From positions 2,790,001 to 2,854,000 of the forward strand of contig NC_014158.1 in NCBI RefSeq assembly GCF_000092225.1: a stretch of 64,000 nucleotides of DNA, given 5' to 3'. A program made the translations under genes and the position numbers. Position 1 is the stretch's first letter. Every line of letters starts with the position of its first letter. The notes under the pieces were generated by a model that saw nothing but the letters and a program-made list of their open reading frames with translations, did no database searches and was not told where the DNA came from. This stretch comes from Tsukamurella paurometabola DSM 20162. Its GTDB lineage: Bacteria > Actinomycetota > Actinomycetes > Mycobacteriales > Mycobacteriaceae. Positions 44,401 through 52,481 of the stretch are shown in pieces.

Positions 44401-46386
44401 ATGTCAGCGAAGCACCGTAAATCGTCGAAGAGGCTGGCCGCCAAGCGCGCCGCGTTCGCCGCCGGCGCGGTAGGCGCCACCGCAGGAATCAGCATGATGG
44501 GTGCGCCTGCGCAGGCCGCGACCGCACCGAACTACAGCCAGGCGATCAGCGACTACTCGCATGCGCTCGACAACTTCCTCAAGGCTGCTGACGGCGCGCA
44601 GAAGAACGTGAACACCGTGTGGGGTCCGATCAGCGCCGGCAGTGGCGCGATCCTGCCGTCCTTCGGTTCGAGCTTCGTCACATCCGACGCCACGAAGATC
44701 ACCCAGCTGCCCGAGATCCTCAGGAACATCGGCGGTCTCACGCTGCCCACCGGTGTCCCCGGTGTGGTCCCGAACATCGTGCTACCCGGCGGACAGACGG
44801 TGACGCTCCCGCTGCCCGCCACACTTCCCGGCGGCGGCCTGCTGGTGACCGCCGGCAACGCGCTCGACGGGCTGGTCAACAACCCGCTCGTCGGCCCGGT
44901 TCTCAATCAGCTCCCACCGTTGAGCCAGCTCATCGATGGCCTGGAAGCCAGCCAGAGCAAGTACACGAGCGCGTACAACTGGGGCCTGCTCGGCCTGTCG
45001 GGTCAGACCAACTTCCTCAACACCTTCGTCAAGACCCCCAGCGGCCTCACGCTCAACGGCATCACGCTGCCCGGCCTCCCCGGGCTGCCGCCGATCACCC
45101 TGCCCGATATCCCGGTGCTACCGAACGGCACCCTGCCGCAGGGCAGCATCTGGGTACCTCAGGGTGACGGCACCTACAACTTCCCGCTCGGCGGCCAGAT
45201 CGGCTGGTGGGGCGCCGCTCCCACTGCTGCGGTGAAACTTCCCGCACTGCTCGGCGGCTCGGACACCGTGATCTCGGTGCCGATCGGGGCGGCCGGCTTC
45301 AAACTCCCGCTCAACCTCCTGTCGGCCGGGACGCTGGGCGCGAACGTCCTGCTGCCCACGCAGAACGGTGTCTACAACCCCATCGGCTTCACGCTGAACA
45401 ACATCAACACCCCGATCGGCTTCGGACTCACCCACCTCAACGTGACCACCGGGAACTACCTCGGCACCAACGGAATCAACGTCAACAACGGCCAGAACCT
45501 GATGCTGCTGCAGAACCCGCTCGGCATCCCGCTGCCGCTGATCTACGGTCTCGGTGGATTCAGCTTCGGTACCGCGGGGATGGGGATCGCCTCGCCGTCA
45601 CTGTTCGGGATCAAACTGTTCACCGATATCAAGATCGGCGACACCGTAGGGCCGAACTCCAGCGCGGGATTGATCCCGCCCGGCATCCTGCCGACGGATC
45701 CGATGAACGGCATCATCTCCACTATCACCGGCGGTCTCGGGGTGGGCTCGCTGACGCAGATCCTCGGTATCGACGCCCTGATCATCAATCCACTGACCGG
45801 ATTGTTGACGCCCATTTACAAGGGCTTCTCGGACTTCGCACTCAAGCCCATCTCGGACTTCGCCACCAGCCAGTACGGCACCGTCGTCAACGGGACGGCG
45901 GCGGGAATCCTCGACCTGTCGAAGCGGGCCGCGGACGCCACCGCACCGGCGGCGTCCGGATCACCGTCGGCCACGACCACCGCGCCGACGACGGGAGCGC
46001 ATGCCTTGGAGAACGGCGGCGAGTCGGTCTCGGCGCTCACGGCGCGGATCGGCGCCAACGACCAGCCGGCTCCGAAGGAGAAGGCTACGGCGACCGCGAG
46101 CGATGCCTCATCGCCCGCTACACCGACGAAGGCGGAGCCCACGTCCCCGTCAACGCCCAGCACCACCGTGGAGACACCGTCCACCCCGACGACGGCGGCC
46201 GAATCCGGTTCCACCGGTGCCGGTTCGACGACCGGGACGAACGACTCCACGGCGGGCAACTCGTCGGGGTCCGCGACCGACAAGGCCGAGGCCCCGGCGG
46301 CTTCCACCTCCGACGCGGCGAAGGACACCGCGTCGGGCTCTGCCGGCTCCACCGACACCGCGTCGAGCGAGAAGTCAGCGGCCTAG
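44401..46386 (+). CDS. large exported Gly/Leu/Pro-rich protein of unknown function
   Basis: A 661-residue exported protein. A basic N-terminus and hydrophobic stretch with AxA-like cleavage (PAQAATA, near residue 40) form the signal. Residues 45-100 are helical (NYSQAISDYSHALDNFLKAADG), 100-500 form a Gly/Pro/Leu/Asn-rich body with recurring LPG, GLPPI and NNxNxPIGFG turns, and 510-661 is Thr/Ser/Ala/Pro-rich disordered sequence, without LPxTG. AGGAAGGA precedes the ATG, and an AGGCTT-TATT-AAGCCT hairpin lies at 44316-44331 in the leader. It may be a cell-envelope structural protein. I do not recognise a named family. Confidence 0.8.
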   Translation: MSAKHRKSSKRLAAKRAAFAAGAVGATAGISMMGAPAQAATAPNYSQAISDYSHALDNFLKAADGAQKNVNTVWGPISAGSGAILPSFGSSFVTSDATKITQLPEILRNIGGLTLPTGVPGVVPNIVLPGGQTVTLPLPATLPGGGLLVTAGNALDGLVNNPLVGPVLNQLPPLSQLIDGLEASQSKYTSAYNWGLLGLSGQTNFLNTFVKTPSGLTLNGITLPGLPGLPPITLPDIPVLPNGTLPQGSIWVPQGDGTYNFPLGGQIGWWGAAPTAAVKLPALLGGSDTVISVPIGAAGFKLPLNLLSAGTLGANVLLPTQNGVYNPIGFTLNNINTPIGFGLTHLNVTTGNYLGTNGINVNNGQNLMLLQNPLGIPLPLIYGLGGFSFGTAGMGIASPSLFGIKLFTDIKIGDTVGPNSSAGLIPPGILPTDPMNGIISTITGGLGVGSLTQILGIDALIINPLTGLLTPIYKGFSDFALKPISDFATSQYGTVVNGTAAGILDLSKRAADATAPAASGSPSATTTAPTTGAHALENGGESVSALTARIGANDQPAPKEKATATASDASSPATPTKAEPTSPSTPSTTVETPSTPTTAAESGSTGAGSTTGTNDSTAGNSSGSATDKAEAPAASTSDAAKDTASGSAGSTDTASSEKSAA

Positions 46387-46390
46387 GCGA

Positions 46391-47176
46391 TCACGATCTC
46401 CACCCGGCCGGGGCGTCGCTCACCACGAGCCTCGCCCCGGACCGGGTGAGAGTCGTGGCGGTCAGCCCGAACATCCGGAGAAACGAGTCGCTGAAGTGCG
46501 ATGGCGAGGCGAAGCCGGCCTCGGCGGCGGCGCGGGTGAGGTCGGCACCGTCGGCGATCGCGGCGGCGGCGTGCAGCATCCGGGCCCAGAGTCGGTAGCG
46601 CCGGAAGCTGGTTCCGGTCTGGCCTCCGAACAGACGCAGGAAATGGGCGCGCGAGAGGTTCTCCGCCTGGGCCAGAGCATCGGCGGCGTGGCGCGTGGGG
46701 TCGTGCAGAATTCGTTCGACGGTCCGCGCAATCCGCTCGTCGAGCGCTCCGCCCAGCGACGGGAAGGCGGTCGCCAGAATTCGCGCACCATCGGGTTCCG
46801 GGGCCGCGCAGAGGTCGAGCAGGCGCCGCTCATCGGAGTGATGCAGGCCGAATCCTCCGGACCGCTCGCGCATCGTGTGAACCAGCGTCCGACTGTGATC
46901 GGCGTTCGCATCGTTGTAGCAGAAGAGGATTCGGGAGCCGGGCGCGATCACCACCCGGTGGACCACGCGGGGCGGCACGAGCACGCTGCGTGCAACCACG
47001 TCCTCGCGCCCATCGACTCGCACCGTGACCGGGCCGTCGACGCCGAGCACCAGGCAGTGCACCGAGGTCGAATGGGGCGCCAGACCGAGCGAAGCGCCGA
47101 GGTAGACCGCAGTGGCCGGCGAGACCCACAGGGTGCTCGCGGTAGCGCACGTTTCTGGAAGCGCGGTGGCGGTCAC
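46391..47176 (-). CDS. AraC family transcriptional regulator
   Basis: A 261-residue regulator. The N-terminal half is a cupin-like sensor (VHCLVLGVDGPVTVRVDGRE, SVLVPPRVVHRVV). The C-terminal half has two helix-turn-helix motifs (HAADALAQAENLSRAHFLRLFGGQTG and DLTRAAAEAGFASPSHFSDSFLRMFG). The GTG start is 46 bases from the divergent membrane-protein gene, which it may regulate. It converges on the exported-protein gene with 4 bases between. Confidence 0.9.
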   Translation of the reverse strand: MTATALPETCATASTLWVSPATAVYLGASLGLAPHSTSVHCLVLGVDGPVTVRVDGREDVVARSVLVPPRVVHRVVIAPGSRILFCYNDANADHSRTLVHTMRERSGGFGLHHSDERRLLDLCAAPEPDGARILATAFPSLGGALDERIARTVERILHDPTRHAADALAQAENLSRAHFLRLFGGQTGTSFRRYRLWARMLHAAAAIADGADLTRAAAEAGFASPSHFSDSFLRMFGLTATTLTRSGARLVVSDAPAGWRS

Positions 47177-47222
47177 AGGGTCGATGCTAGGTGGACATTC
47201 TCACGCATCGGAGGAACTCGTG

Positions 47223-47585
47223 GTGAAACAGAAGCTGGGGCGCGCGCTGCTCGCGGGCGTCGGGATGGCGCACCTGGCCCCCGCGGTCGCGATCGTCTCC
47301 CGCGATCGACTCGAACGCAGCTACGGCATCACCGTCTCGGACTCGGACACCGAGCTGCTGCTGCGGCACCGCGCCACCTTCTTCGGGCTACTCGGCTGCG
47401 GCCTGATCTACGCCGCTGCGGAGCCGCGATACCGTGGCCCTGCGATCACCGCTGGAGCCGTGTCGCTGGGCTCGTATCTCGCCCTCGCACAGTCGATCGG
47501 AGCGGGTCCGCGGCTGATGCAGGTGAAGCGACTGGACGTCGGTCTCCTTGCCGCTCTCAGCGCAGCGGCGGCACTGACTCGCTGA
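47223..47585 (+). CDS. small integral membrane protein
   Basis: A 120-residue protein with three or four hydrophobic helices (LLAGVGMAHLAPAVAIV, TFFGLLGCGLIYAAAE, ITAGAVSLGSYLALAQSI, LLAALSAAAALT). GGAGGA is 7 bases before the GTG selected. It is divergent from the AraC gene. Its function is unknown; similar short proteins are sometimes mislabelled phosphopantetheine adenylyltransferase. Confidence 0.65.
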   Translation: MKQKLGRALLAGVGMAHLAPAVAIVSRDRLERSYGITVSDSDTELLLRHRATFFGLLGCGLIYAAAEPRYRGPAITAGAVSLGSYLALAQSIGAGPRLMQVKRLDVGLLAALSAAAALTR

Positions 47586-47664
47586 CGCCTAGCGGCTCTG
47601 CGCTGAAGGGTAGCCGCAAGCGCGCGCCCCGAACCGCTATTGCAGATACGCTCAAGAAAGCAGA

Positions 47665-47688
47665 AAACCGCCTCCGAAGAGGCGGTTT
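47665..47688 (-). terminator. terminator downstream of tRNA-Asn
   Basis: Perfect 10-base arms, AAACCGCCTC and GAGGCGGTTT, enclose a TTCG tetraloop on the minus strand and are followed by TCTGCTTTCTTG. It lies 5 bases after the tRNA 3' end. Confidence 0.85.
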
Positions 47689-47693
47689 GCTTG

Positions 47694-47766
47694 CTCCCCC
47701 AACTGGACTCGAACCAGTAACCCTTCGATTAACAGTCGAATGCTCTGCCAATTGAGCTATGGGGGA
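47694..47766 (-). tRNA. tRNA-Asn (GTT anticodon)
   Basis: A 73-base cloverleaf. Acceptor TCCCCCA pairs with TGGGGGA, D-arm GCTCAATTGGCAGAGC, anticodon GTT in CGACTGTTAATCG, T-loop GTTCGAGTC, discriminator G. No CCA is encoded. A terminator follows. Confidence 0.96.
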
Positions 47767-47857
47767 TTGACCGAGAGAGAACTTTAGCGCAACGCACTCG
47801 GGGAGACCAATCGGCAGGTCAGAGGCCTACCGAAGGTCCCCCCGAGGCGTCAGCGGA

Positions 47858-49444
47858 TTACAGCTTGCAGGTGCCCTCGGCAGCCTGCTCCGGGGTGCAG
47901 GTGGCCGTGGCGGCGCCCGTAGCGGGCTTGGTCACGGTCGGCTCCTGCGCCGGCTGGGTACGCGTCGCCTGCTTCGGAGCCACGGTCGACACGGATGCCT
48001 GCGGGGTAACGGGCGGCGTGGTGGTCGTGGCCGGAGCCTGCGTCTGCGTCTGGGTAGGCGCCTGGGTCTGCGTCTGCGTCGGAGCCTTGGTCTCGGTCTG
48101 CGCCGGAGCCTTCGTCTCCGTCTGCGTCGGAGCCTTGGTCTCGGTCTGCGTCGGAGCCTTGGTCGCCGTGTCCTTCGGTGCGGTGGTGCCGGCGGTCGCA
48201 CCACCGGTCGCCGTCGCTCCGGCGGTCGCACCACCGGTCGCCGTCGCTCCGGCGGTCGCACCCGGAACGGTGGCGGTTGCGCCGCCGTTGGCACCACCGG
48301 TCACCCCGCCGGTACCGACGGTGGCTCCCGCACCCGCACTCACCGCAGCGCCCGCGTTACCCGCGGCGACGTCCGGCTTGGCGACGGTGGCATCGACCTT
48401 CGAGCCGACGCCCGCGTCCAGCGAGGCCTTGGTGCCGGCCTGGATGGTCGCGCCCTTCACCGCAGCGGCGGTCGGGGCGGTCACGGAGGCGTCGAGGTTG
48501 ACGTTGCCGGCAACCTTGGCGCCGGGCACCGCGGTCAGGGCCTCGACCTTGGCCGAGGTCGGAAGGGGCGCCAGCACGACACCGGGAGCCACCGGAGCGG
48601 TGGTCGTGGTCGTCGTAGTGGTGGTCGTGGTCGTCGTGGTGGTGGTCGTGTAGACCGGCGCGACGATGCGGGCCTGGTCACGAACGTCGACCACGCGGCC
48701 GGGGGTCACTGCCCACACGGGGTAGTAGGGCTCGTTGTAGCGCGGGTTCACCCGGACGTACGGGTTACCGGGCAGGTTGATGCCGATCGACACCGAGATC
48801 AGCGGCTGCGGACGCGGCTGGGTCCAGCTCGGCGGGTAGATCCACATGACGGGCACGTCGACCTTGAAGTTCGCCTCGAACCACGGCTTCGGGTAGTCCG
48901 GGCGCTGCCAGGGCTTGGGCTGACCGGGGACCCACGGCTTCACACCGAGCTGGCGTCCGTACAGGGTGTAGCAGGTCTGGCTCTGCACCTCGATGCCGGC
49001 GCGGTAGTTGTTCCACCGACCGGTCTCACAGATCTGCTGGTAGACCGCGATCTCCTGCGGCGTGTAACGCCACGGGCGGTAGTCGGCGGGCCGCACCATC
49101 GGCGCGGGCGGCGCGGGCTGCGGCGCCGGCCGCAGGCCGGGGATCGCGGGGGCAGGCGGGTAGTAGACCGTGGTGTTCTTGCTGGTCGAGGTGATGGTGC
49201 CCTGCGGCAGGCCGGAGTTGGCGACGGCCTGCGCAGCGACGGGGTTGCCCACCATCGTGACGCCGGACGGCGGGACGGCGATGCCGTCGGTCTGGAAGGC
49301 GCCGGGGTTGGCGGTGAACTGGTCACCGGTCACCGGGGAGAATGCGACGGGGCTGTCGCCCTCGGTCGACTTGCTGCAGCCTGCGAGGACGCTGGCGGCG
49401 GCGATCACGGCGAACGAGGCTGCACCGATCTTCTTCGTGTTCAT
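47858..49444 (-). CDS. repeat-rich secreted lipoprotein of unknown function
   Basis: A 528-residue lipoprotein. The signal peptide ends in the lipobox LAGC (Cys near residue 23). Residues 90-260 are Pro/Tyr/Trp-rich (PWRYTPQEIAVYQQICETGRW, MWIYPPSWTQPRP) with a probable disulfide pair. Next come a 17-residue threonine run and an Ala/Gly/Val-rich region with 10-residue GATATG-type repeats. TETKAPTQ octapeptide repeats and a C-terminal Cys pair (TCTPEQAAEGTCKL) complete it. The ATG follows AAGGATGGG. It may be a surface-exposed wall protein, with repeats prone to copy-number change. I recognise no family. Confidence 0.8.
   Translation of the reverse strand: MNTKKIGAASFAVIAAASVLAGCSKSTEGDSPVAFSPVTGDQFTANPGAFQTDGIAVPPSGVTMVGNPVAAQAVANSGLPQGTITSTSKNTTVYYPPAPAIPGLRPAPQPAPPAPMVRPADYRPWRYTPQEIAVYQQICETGRWNNYRAGIEVQSQTCYTLYGRQLGVKPWVPGQPKPWQRPDYPKPWFEANFKVDVPVMWIYPPSWTQPRPQPLISVSIGINLPGNPYVRVNPRYNEPYYPVWAVTPGRVVDVRDQARIVAPVYTTTTTTTTTTTTTTTTTAPVAPGVVLAPLPTSAKVEALTAVPGAKVAGNVNLDASVTAPTAAAVKGATIQAGTKASLDAGVGSKVDATVAKPDVAAGNAGAAVSAGAGATVGTGGVTGGANGGATATVPGATAGATATGGATAGATATGGATAGTTAPKDTATKAPTQTETKAPTQTETKAPAQTETKAPTQTQTQAPTQTQTQAPATTTTPPVTPQASVSTVAPKQATRTQPAQEPTVTKPATGAATATCTPEQAAEGTCKL
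48050..48165. repeat. 24-base tandem repeats encoding TETKAPTQ units
   Basis: Several near-identical 24-base units (GGAGCCTTGGTCTCGGTCTG type) occur in tandem within the lipoprotein gene. Changes are mostly in third codon positions, so the repeat is maintained at protein level and remains in frame. Confidence 0.8.
48187..48258. repeat. 30-base tandem repeat within lipoprotein gene
   Basis: GGTCGCACCACCGGTCGCCG followed by TCGCTCCGGC is repeated almost exactly at least twice, encoding repeated Thr-Ala-Gly-rich decapeptides. The high nucleotide identity suggests recent duplication. Confidence 0.75.
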
Positions 49445-49587
49445 GCGGTTCCCATCCTTGGGTTGCGACGGGGCCGCGGAGCCCCCTGTGTGTCTTCGAC
49501 TCAAGTCACAGGCTGTATCTCGGCAACCGCGCTGTTCGTTACAGCGATGTCACCTCGGAGCCGAAAGTTCAGGGTTTTCCCGCAGGG

Positions 49588-50415
49588 TCAGTACAGGGGG
49601 CGCACAGAGAAGACCTGGAGCTTCTGCGGGGCCCCTTTCGCCTTGAATCGGCGAGGTCGCACCTGGTAGCGATCCCTTTCTGCGACGGTGAAGACCGTCT
49701 CGGAGGCGAGCACTTCTCCCCCGTTCGCGGCCTCGGCGACCCGGGCCGCGATGTTGACGTCGACACCGATGAGGTCGCCCTTCACCTGTCGTGGCGTGCC
49801 GGTGTGCAGGCCCGCGCGCAGGGTCGGCCGGTAGCCGTCGGCCACGTCGATCATTCCGACCGCTTCGATCACCTCGTACGCCGCTTCGATAGCGGTATCG
49901 CCGTCGAAGGCGGCGAGGGCCCCGTCGCCCATGGTCTTGACGATGACGCCGCCGTGGCGCTCCACGAGGTCCTTGGTGGTCTTGTTGACGGCGTGCAGCA
50001 GCCGGACGATGTCGTCGTCATCGCGATGCAGAGCCCAGGTCGAGAAACTCACGAGGTCGGTGAACATGATGGTGACCGGACGCGGCGGCAAGTAGTCGCG
50101 GTCGCGACGGCTGATCAGCGCCTGCCAGGTCGCGGTGGCCAGATTGCCGAGTTCCCGGGTGACGGTGGGTTCGTCGCCGACGATGCGGTCGATGAGGTTC
50201 GAGAGCCGTTCGGTGGATTCGGCATCAGGGTGGAACAGATCCTTCTTGGGACCACCGGGCAGGTTCTCGCGGGCGACCCGGACGATGCCGGCGACCGTCT
50301 TGCTGTGATTGGCCGCGTGGGCGGCGCGGGCCCCCGCGGCGAAGACGGACTTCTTCGGCTCGGGCGCCGCATCACCGGAGTCGTGAGCGGGCACGTCGAG
50401 TGCGTCGTCGGCCAT
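49588..50415 (-). CDS. class III adenylate/guanylate cyclase
   Basis: A 275-residue soluble cyclase. Residues 1-105 are a helical regulatory region; residues 110-275 form the catalytic domain with metal-binding D120 (MFTDLVSFS) and D164 (KTMGDGALAAF), and the transition-state Asn/Arg in NIAARVAEAA. GDLIGVDVNIAAR is typical of actinobacterial holo-cyclases. ATG is chosen with GGGAGAA upstream. The regulatory N-terminus is not a recognised sensor domain. It may be cotranscribed with the small upstream gene. Confidence 0.9.
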   Translation of the reverse strand: MADDALDVPAHDSGDAAPEPKKSVFAAGARAAHAANHSKTVAGIVRVARENLPGGPKKDLFHPDAESTERLSNLIDRIVGDEPTVTRELGNLATATWQALISRRDRDYLPPRPVTIMFTDLVSFSTWALHRDDDDIVRLLHAVNKTTKDLVERHGGVIVKTMGDGALAAFDGDTAIEAAYEVIEAVGMIDVADGYRPTLRAGLHTGTPRQVKGDLIGVDVNIAARVAEAANGGEVLASETVFTVAERDRYQVRPRRFKAKGAPQKLQVFSVRPLY

Positions 50416-50475
50416 GGCAGCTGTTCTCCCGTCGCGGTCGTTCCGCAACGTAACAGTAGTCCCCGACCGCAGCGG

Positions 50476-50655
50476 CTACGGCTGCATGTTCATCCGAGCG
50501 TGCAAGCGCGCACCGTAGACCTGGGCGTCGAGGTCGGCCGCTGCATTGAGTACGGCTTTGACGGCACGCCACACGCCCAGACCGGCGCGGCGCGCCGCCG
50601 GGGGCCGGATTCCCAGCCGGAAGTCTCCGCCGCGTACGTCGTAGTGATCCAACAT
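50476..50655 (-). CDS. small hypothetical protein upstream of cyclase
   Basis: A 59-residue basic protein with an excellent ribosome site (GAGGAGG six bases before the ATG), which is the main reason to call it. The N-terminus (MLDHYDVRGGDFRLGIRPP) is followed by an amphipathic helix (GVWRAVKAVLNAAADLDAQVYGARL). It ends 60 bases before the cyclase start on the same strand. No family is recognised. Confidence 0.6.
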   Translation of the reverse strand: MLDHYDVRGGDFRLGIRPPAARRAGLGVWRAVKAVLNAAADLDAQVYGARLHARMNMQP

Positions 50656-50972
50656 CTCACGCCTCCTCGACCCGTTTCGTGACCTAGGACACACCGTAGG
50701 ACTCGTTTCGGCGTGGCGTCGGCGATTCGGCGACGACACGCTGAGGGAACGCGTACCACTCGGGATGCATCGCCACGGCCGCCTGCGCATTGGTTCTGCA
50801 AACAATGAGCCGTGTCCTCAGCTAGGGGTCGCAGGTGCGGCGGTGGAAACGGCGAGCGTTACCGAAATCGACTGTGAATACCTGAGAAATCTCTCGGACG
50901 ATCCTCAGCGGATGAGCGGTAGCTTCGTGGCGACGCCCCATCAAGGGCCGAGCATGACGAAAGGAAATCACC
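50656..50972. other. 317-base intergenic region
   Basis: No convincing gene is seen; the open frames are shadow-like. It must carry the divergent promoters of the small minus-strand gene and the hemophore-like gene. CATTGGTT (50788-50795) and AAACAATG (50800-50807) form an inverted repeat matching at 7 of 8 positions, a possible operator. I find no clear IdeR (iron) box. Confidence 0.4.
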
Positions 50973-51326
50973 ATGCAGACTTGGAAATTCGCCGCCGCTA
51001 CCGCGTTCACCGGCACTCTGATCGCCGCCCCCGTGGCCACCGCCGCAGCCGCCCCCGCCGATCCCGTCCCCGGCACGCAGTGCACCGTCGCGCAGGTCGA
51101 GCGAGCGGTGACCGATCTCGCACCCGAGGCGATCCCGATGCTGAACCAGGTTCCGGGTGGCCGCGCCACCGCCGAGCAGGTGCTCACCCTCCCGCCGGCC
51201 GAGCGCAATGCCCGCCTGCACCAACTCGCGAACCAGAATCCCCAGCTCGCCGCGTTCTACAACGCGAACCAGGGCGAGATCAACAAGCGGATCAACCTGG
51301 TCGTGAGCAACTGCGCGAAGTACTGA
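50973..51326 (+). CDS. hemophore-related secreted protein
   Basis: A 117-residue exported protein with a signal peptide of about 27 residues (AATAAAAP cleavage region). The mature part has a Cys near each end (TQCTVAQVERAV and VVSNCAKY) that probably form a disulfide, and a mostly helical middle ending in FYNANQGEINKRINLV. This layout matches the mycobacterial hemophore-like family (Rv0203 type), which binds heme outside the cell. AAAGGAAA precedes the ATG. Confidence 0.8.
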   Translation: MQTWKFAAATAFTGTLIAAPVATAAAAPADPVPGTQCTVAQVERAVTDLAPEAIPMLNQVPGGRATAEQVLTLPPAERNARLHQLANQNPQLAAFYNANQGEINKRINLVVSNCAKY

Positions 51327-51334
51327 CAGATCAG

Positions 51335-51408
51335 TGGGGCAGGTGGGGCTCGAACCCACGACCAGCGGATTATGAGTCCGCGGCTCTAACCGACTGAGCT
51401 ACTGCCCC
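51335..51408 (-). tRNA. tRNA with CAT anticodon (Met or Ile2)
   Basis: A 74-base cloverleaf. Acceptor GGGGCAG pairs with CTGCCCC, D-arm GCTCAGTCGGTTAGAGC, anticodon CAT in CGGACTCATAATCCG, T-loop GTTCGAGCC, discriminator A. It lacks the C1:A72 mismatch of initiator tRNA. The anticodon-arm and variable-loop sequence (CTGGTCG) resembles tRNA-Ile2, which needs lysidine at position 34; elongator Met remains possible. Confidence 0.92.
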
Positions 51409-51460
51409 AGCGCCGACGCACCGTCGGCGTGCCACACGATACTCGGCGCGGCGGTCCGGT

Positions 51461-52204
51461 TCAGCCGCCGGTGGGCCAGTAGTGACTGTCGGGGAGGGAG
51501 CGGGAACCGAAGATCGCCTGCCCCACGCGTACGCAGGTCGCACCCTCCTCGATGGCGATCTCGTAATCGCCCGACATTCCCATCGACAACTCCGTCAGCC
51601 CTGAGTCCACGTCGAGGGCGCGGTCCCGTACGCGGCGCAACACCCGGAAGCATTTGCGTACGCGGGCCTCGTCGGCCGAGAACTCGGCCAGGGTCATGAA
51701 TCCGCGTACGCGCAGCGACGCGAACGCGGGCAGTTCGCGCAGGAAATCGGGCACCGCGCCGGGGCTGAGCCCATACTTCGACTCCTCCGCCGAAGTGTTC
51801 ACCTGCACATACACATCGAGGCCGCGTCCGGCCGCTTGCAGCCGGCGATCGAGCGCTTCGGCCACGCGCACACTGTCGAGAGCCTGGAACTCTGCGGCGA
51901 ACGCGGCCACGTCTTTCGCCTTGTTGGTCTGCAGGTGCCCGATCACCGCCCACGCCACAGCCAGGTCGGCCAGCTCCTCCGACTTCCGTTTGGCCTCCTG
52001 AACCTTGTTCTCCCCCAGCTCAGTACAGCCCGCCGCTACCGCGAGACGCAGCCGGTCCTGCGGCACCGTCTTGCTCACCGGGAGCAACCGCACGTCCGAC
52101 GGTGCGCGACCGGCTCGGGTAGCCGCCGCGTCGATCCGCGCCCGCACCGCGGCGAGGTTCGCCGCGAACTCGCCGACGGTCTGCGCGGGTGGGTACGAGG
52201 TCAT
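51461..52204 (-). CDS. YggS/PROSC family PLP-binding protein
   Basis: A 247-residue single-domain PLP carrier of the alanine-racemase barrel type. The PLP lysine is in LLPVSKTVP, and the GENKVQEA, WAVIGHLQTNKAK, VNTSAEESKYG, GFMTLAEFS and SMGMSGDYEIAIEEGATCVRVG signatures are present. It regulates vitamin B6 and amino-acid homeostasis. ATG (MTSYPPAQT) is chosen. It diverges from the next small gene by 34 bases. Confidence 0.94.
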   Translation of the reverse strand: MTSYPPAQTVGEFAANLAAVRARIDAAATRAGRAPSDVRLLPVSKTVPQDRLRLAVAAGCTELGENKVQEAKRKSEELADLAVAWAVIGHLQTNKAKDVAAFAAEFQALDSVRVAEALDRRLQAAGRGLDVYVQVNTSAEESKYGLSPGAVPDFLRELPAFASLRVRGFMTLAEFSADEARVRKCFRVLRRVRDRALDVDSGLTELSMGMSGDYEIAIEEGATCVRVGQAIFGSRSLPDSHYWPTGG

Positions 52205-52238
52205 GAGCGTCAGAGTATCCGCCGGGTACAGTGGCCCC

Positions 52239-52481
52239 ATGATCCGTCTGGTTATCGCAGCAGGTGCCGGTTACGTGCTGGGCACCAAGGCCGGTCGCCG
52301 CCGGTACGAGCAGATCAATCGCACCGCGAAGGCGATCGCCACCAGCCCGGTCACCAAGAAGGCCGTCGAGGTGGGGCGCCGCAAGCTCTCCGACTCGCTC
52401 AATCCCGATCCGAAGATGCGCACGCTGCGCGAGATCGACGCGGAGACGGTGGTCTACTCCCCCAAGACCGACCTGGACTAG
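52239..52481 (+). CDS. small conserved membrane-associated protein (Rv2342-like)
   Basis: An 80-residue protein with a short hydrophobic N-terminus (IRLVIAAGAGYVLGTKAGRRRYEQI) reminiscent of YtxH-type anchors and a basic helical tail. It occupies the same place beside dnaG as M. tuberculosis Rv2342. It ends tail to tail with dnaG, with overlapping TAG/CTA stops. Function unknown. Confidence 0.8.
   Translation: MIRLVIAAGAGYVLGTKAGRRRYEQINRTAKAIATSPVTKKAVEVGRRKLSDSLNPDPKMRTLREIDAETVVYSPKTDLD

Noticed and set aside
48050-48260. Regular short repeats considered as a CRISPR array
   Set aside because: There are no unique spacers, the units are contiguous and keep a reading frame, and no cas genes are present in the window.
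47865-48653. Plus-strand frame of 262 codons opposite the repeat-rich lipoprotein
   Set aside because: It is a Val/Cys/Gly-rich mirror of the Thr/Ala repeats. The minus-strand gene has a lipobox, ribosome site and conserved cysteines.
50788-50807. Iron-regulatory (IdeR) box before the hemophore-like gene
   Set aside because: The inverted repeat there does not resemble the TTAGGTTAGGCTAACCTAA-type consensus.
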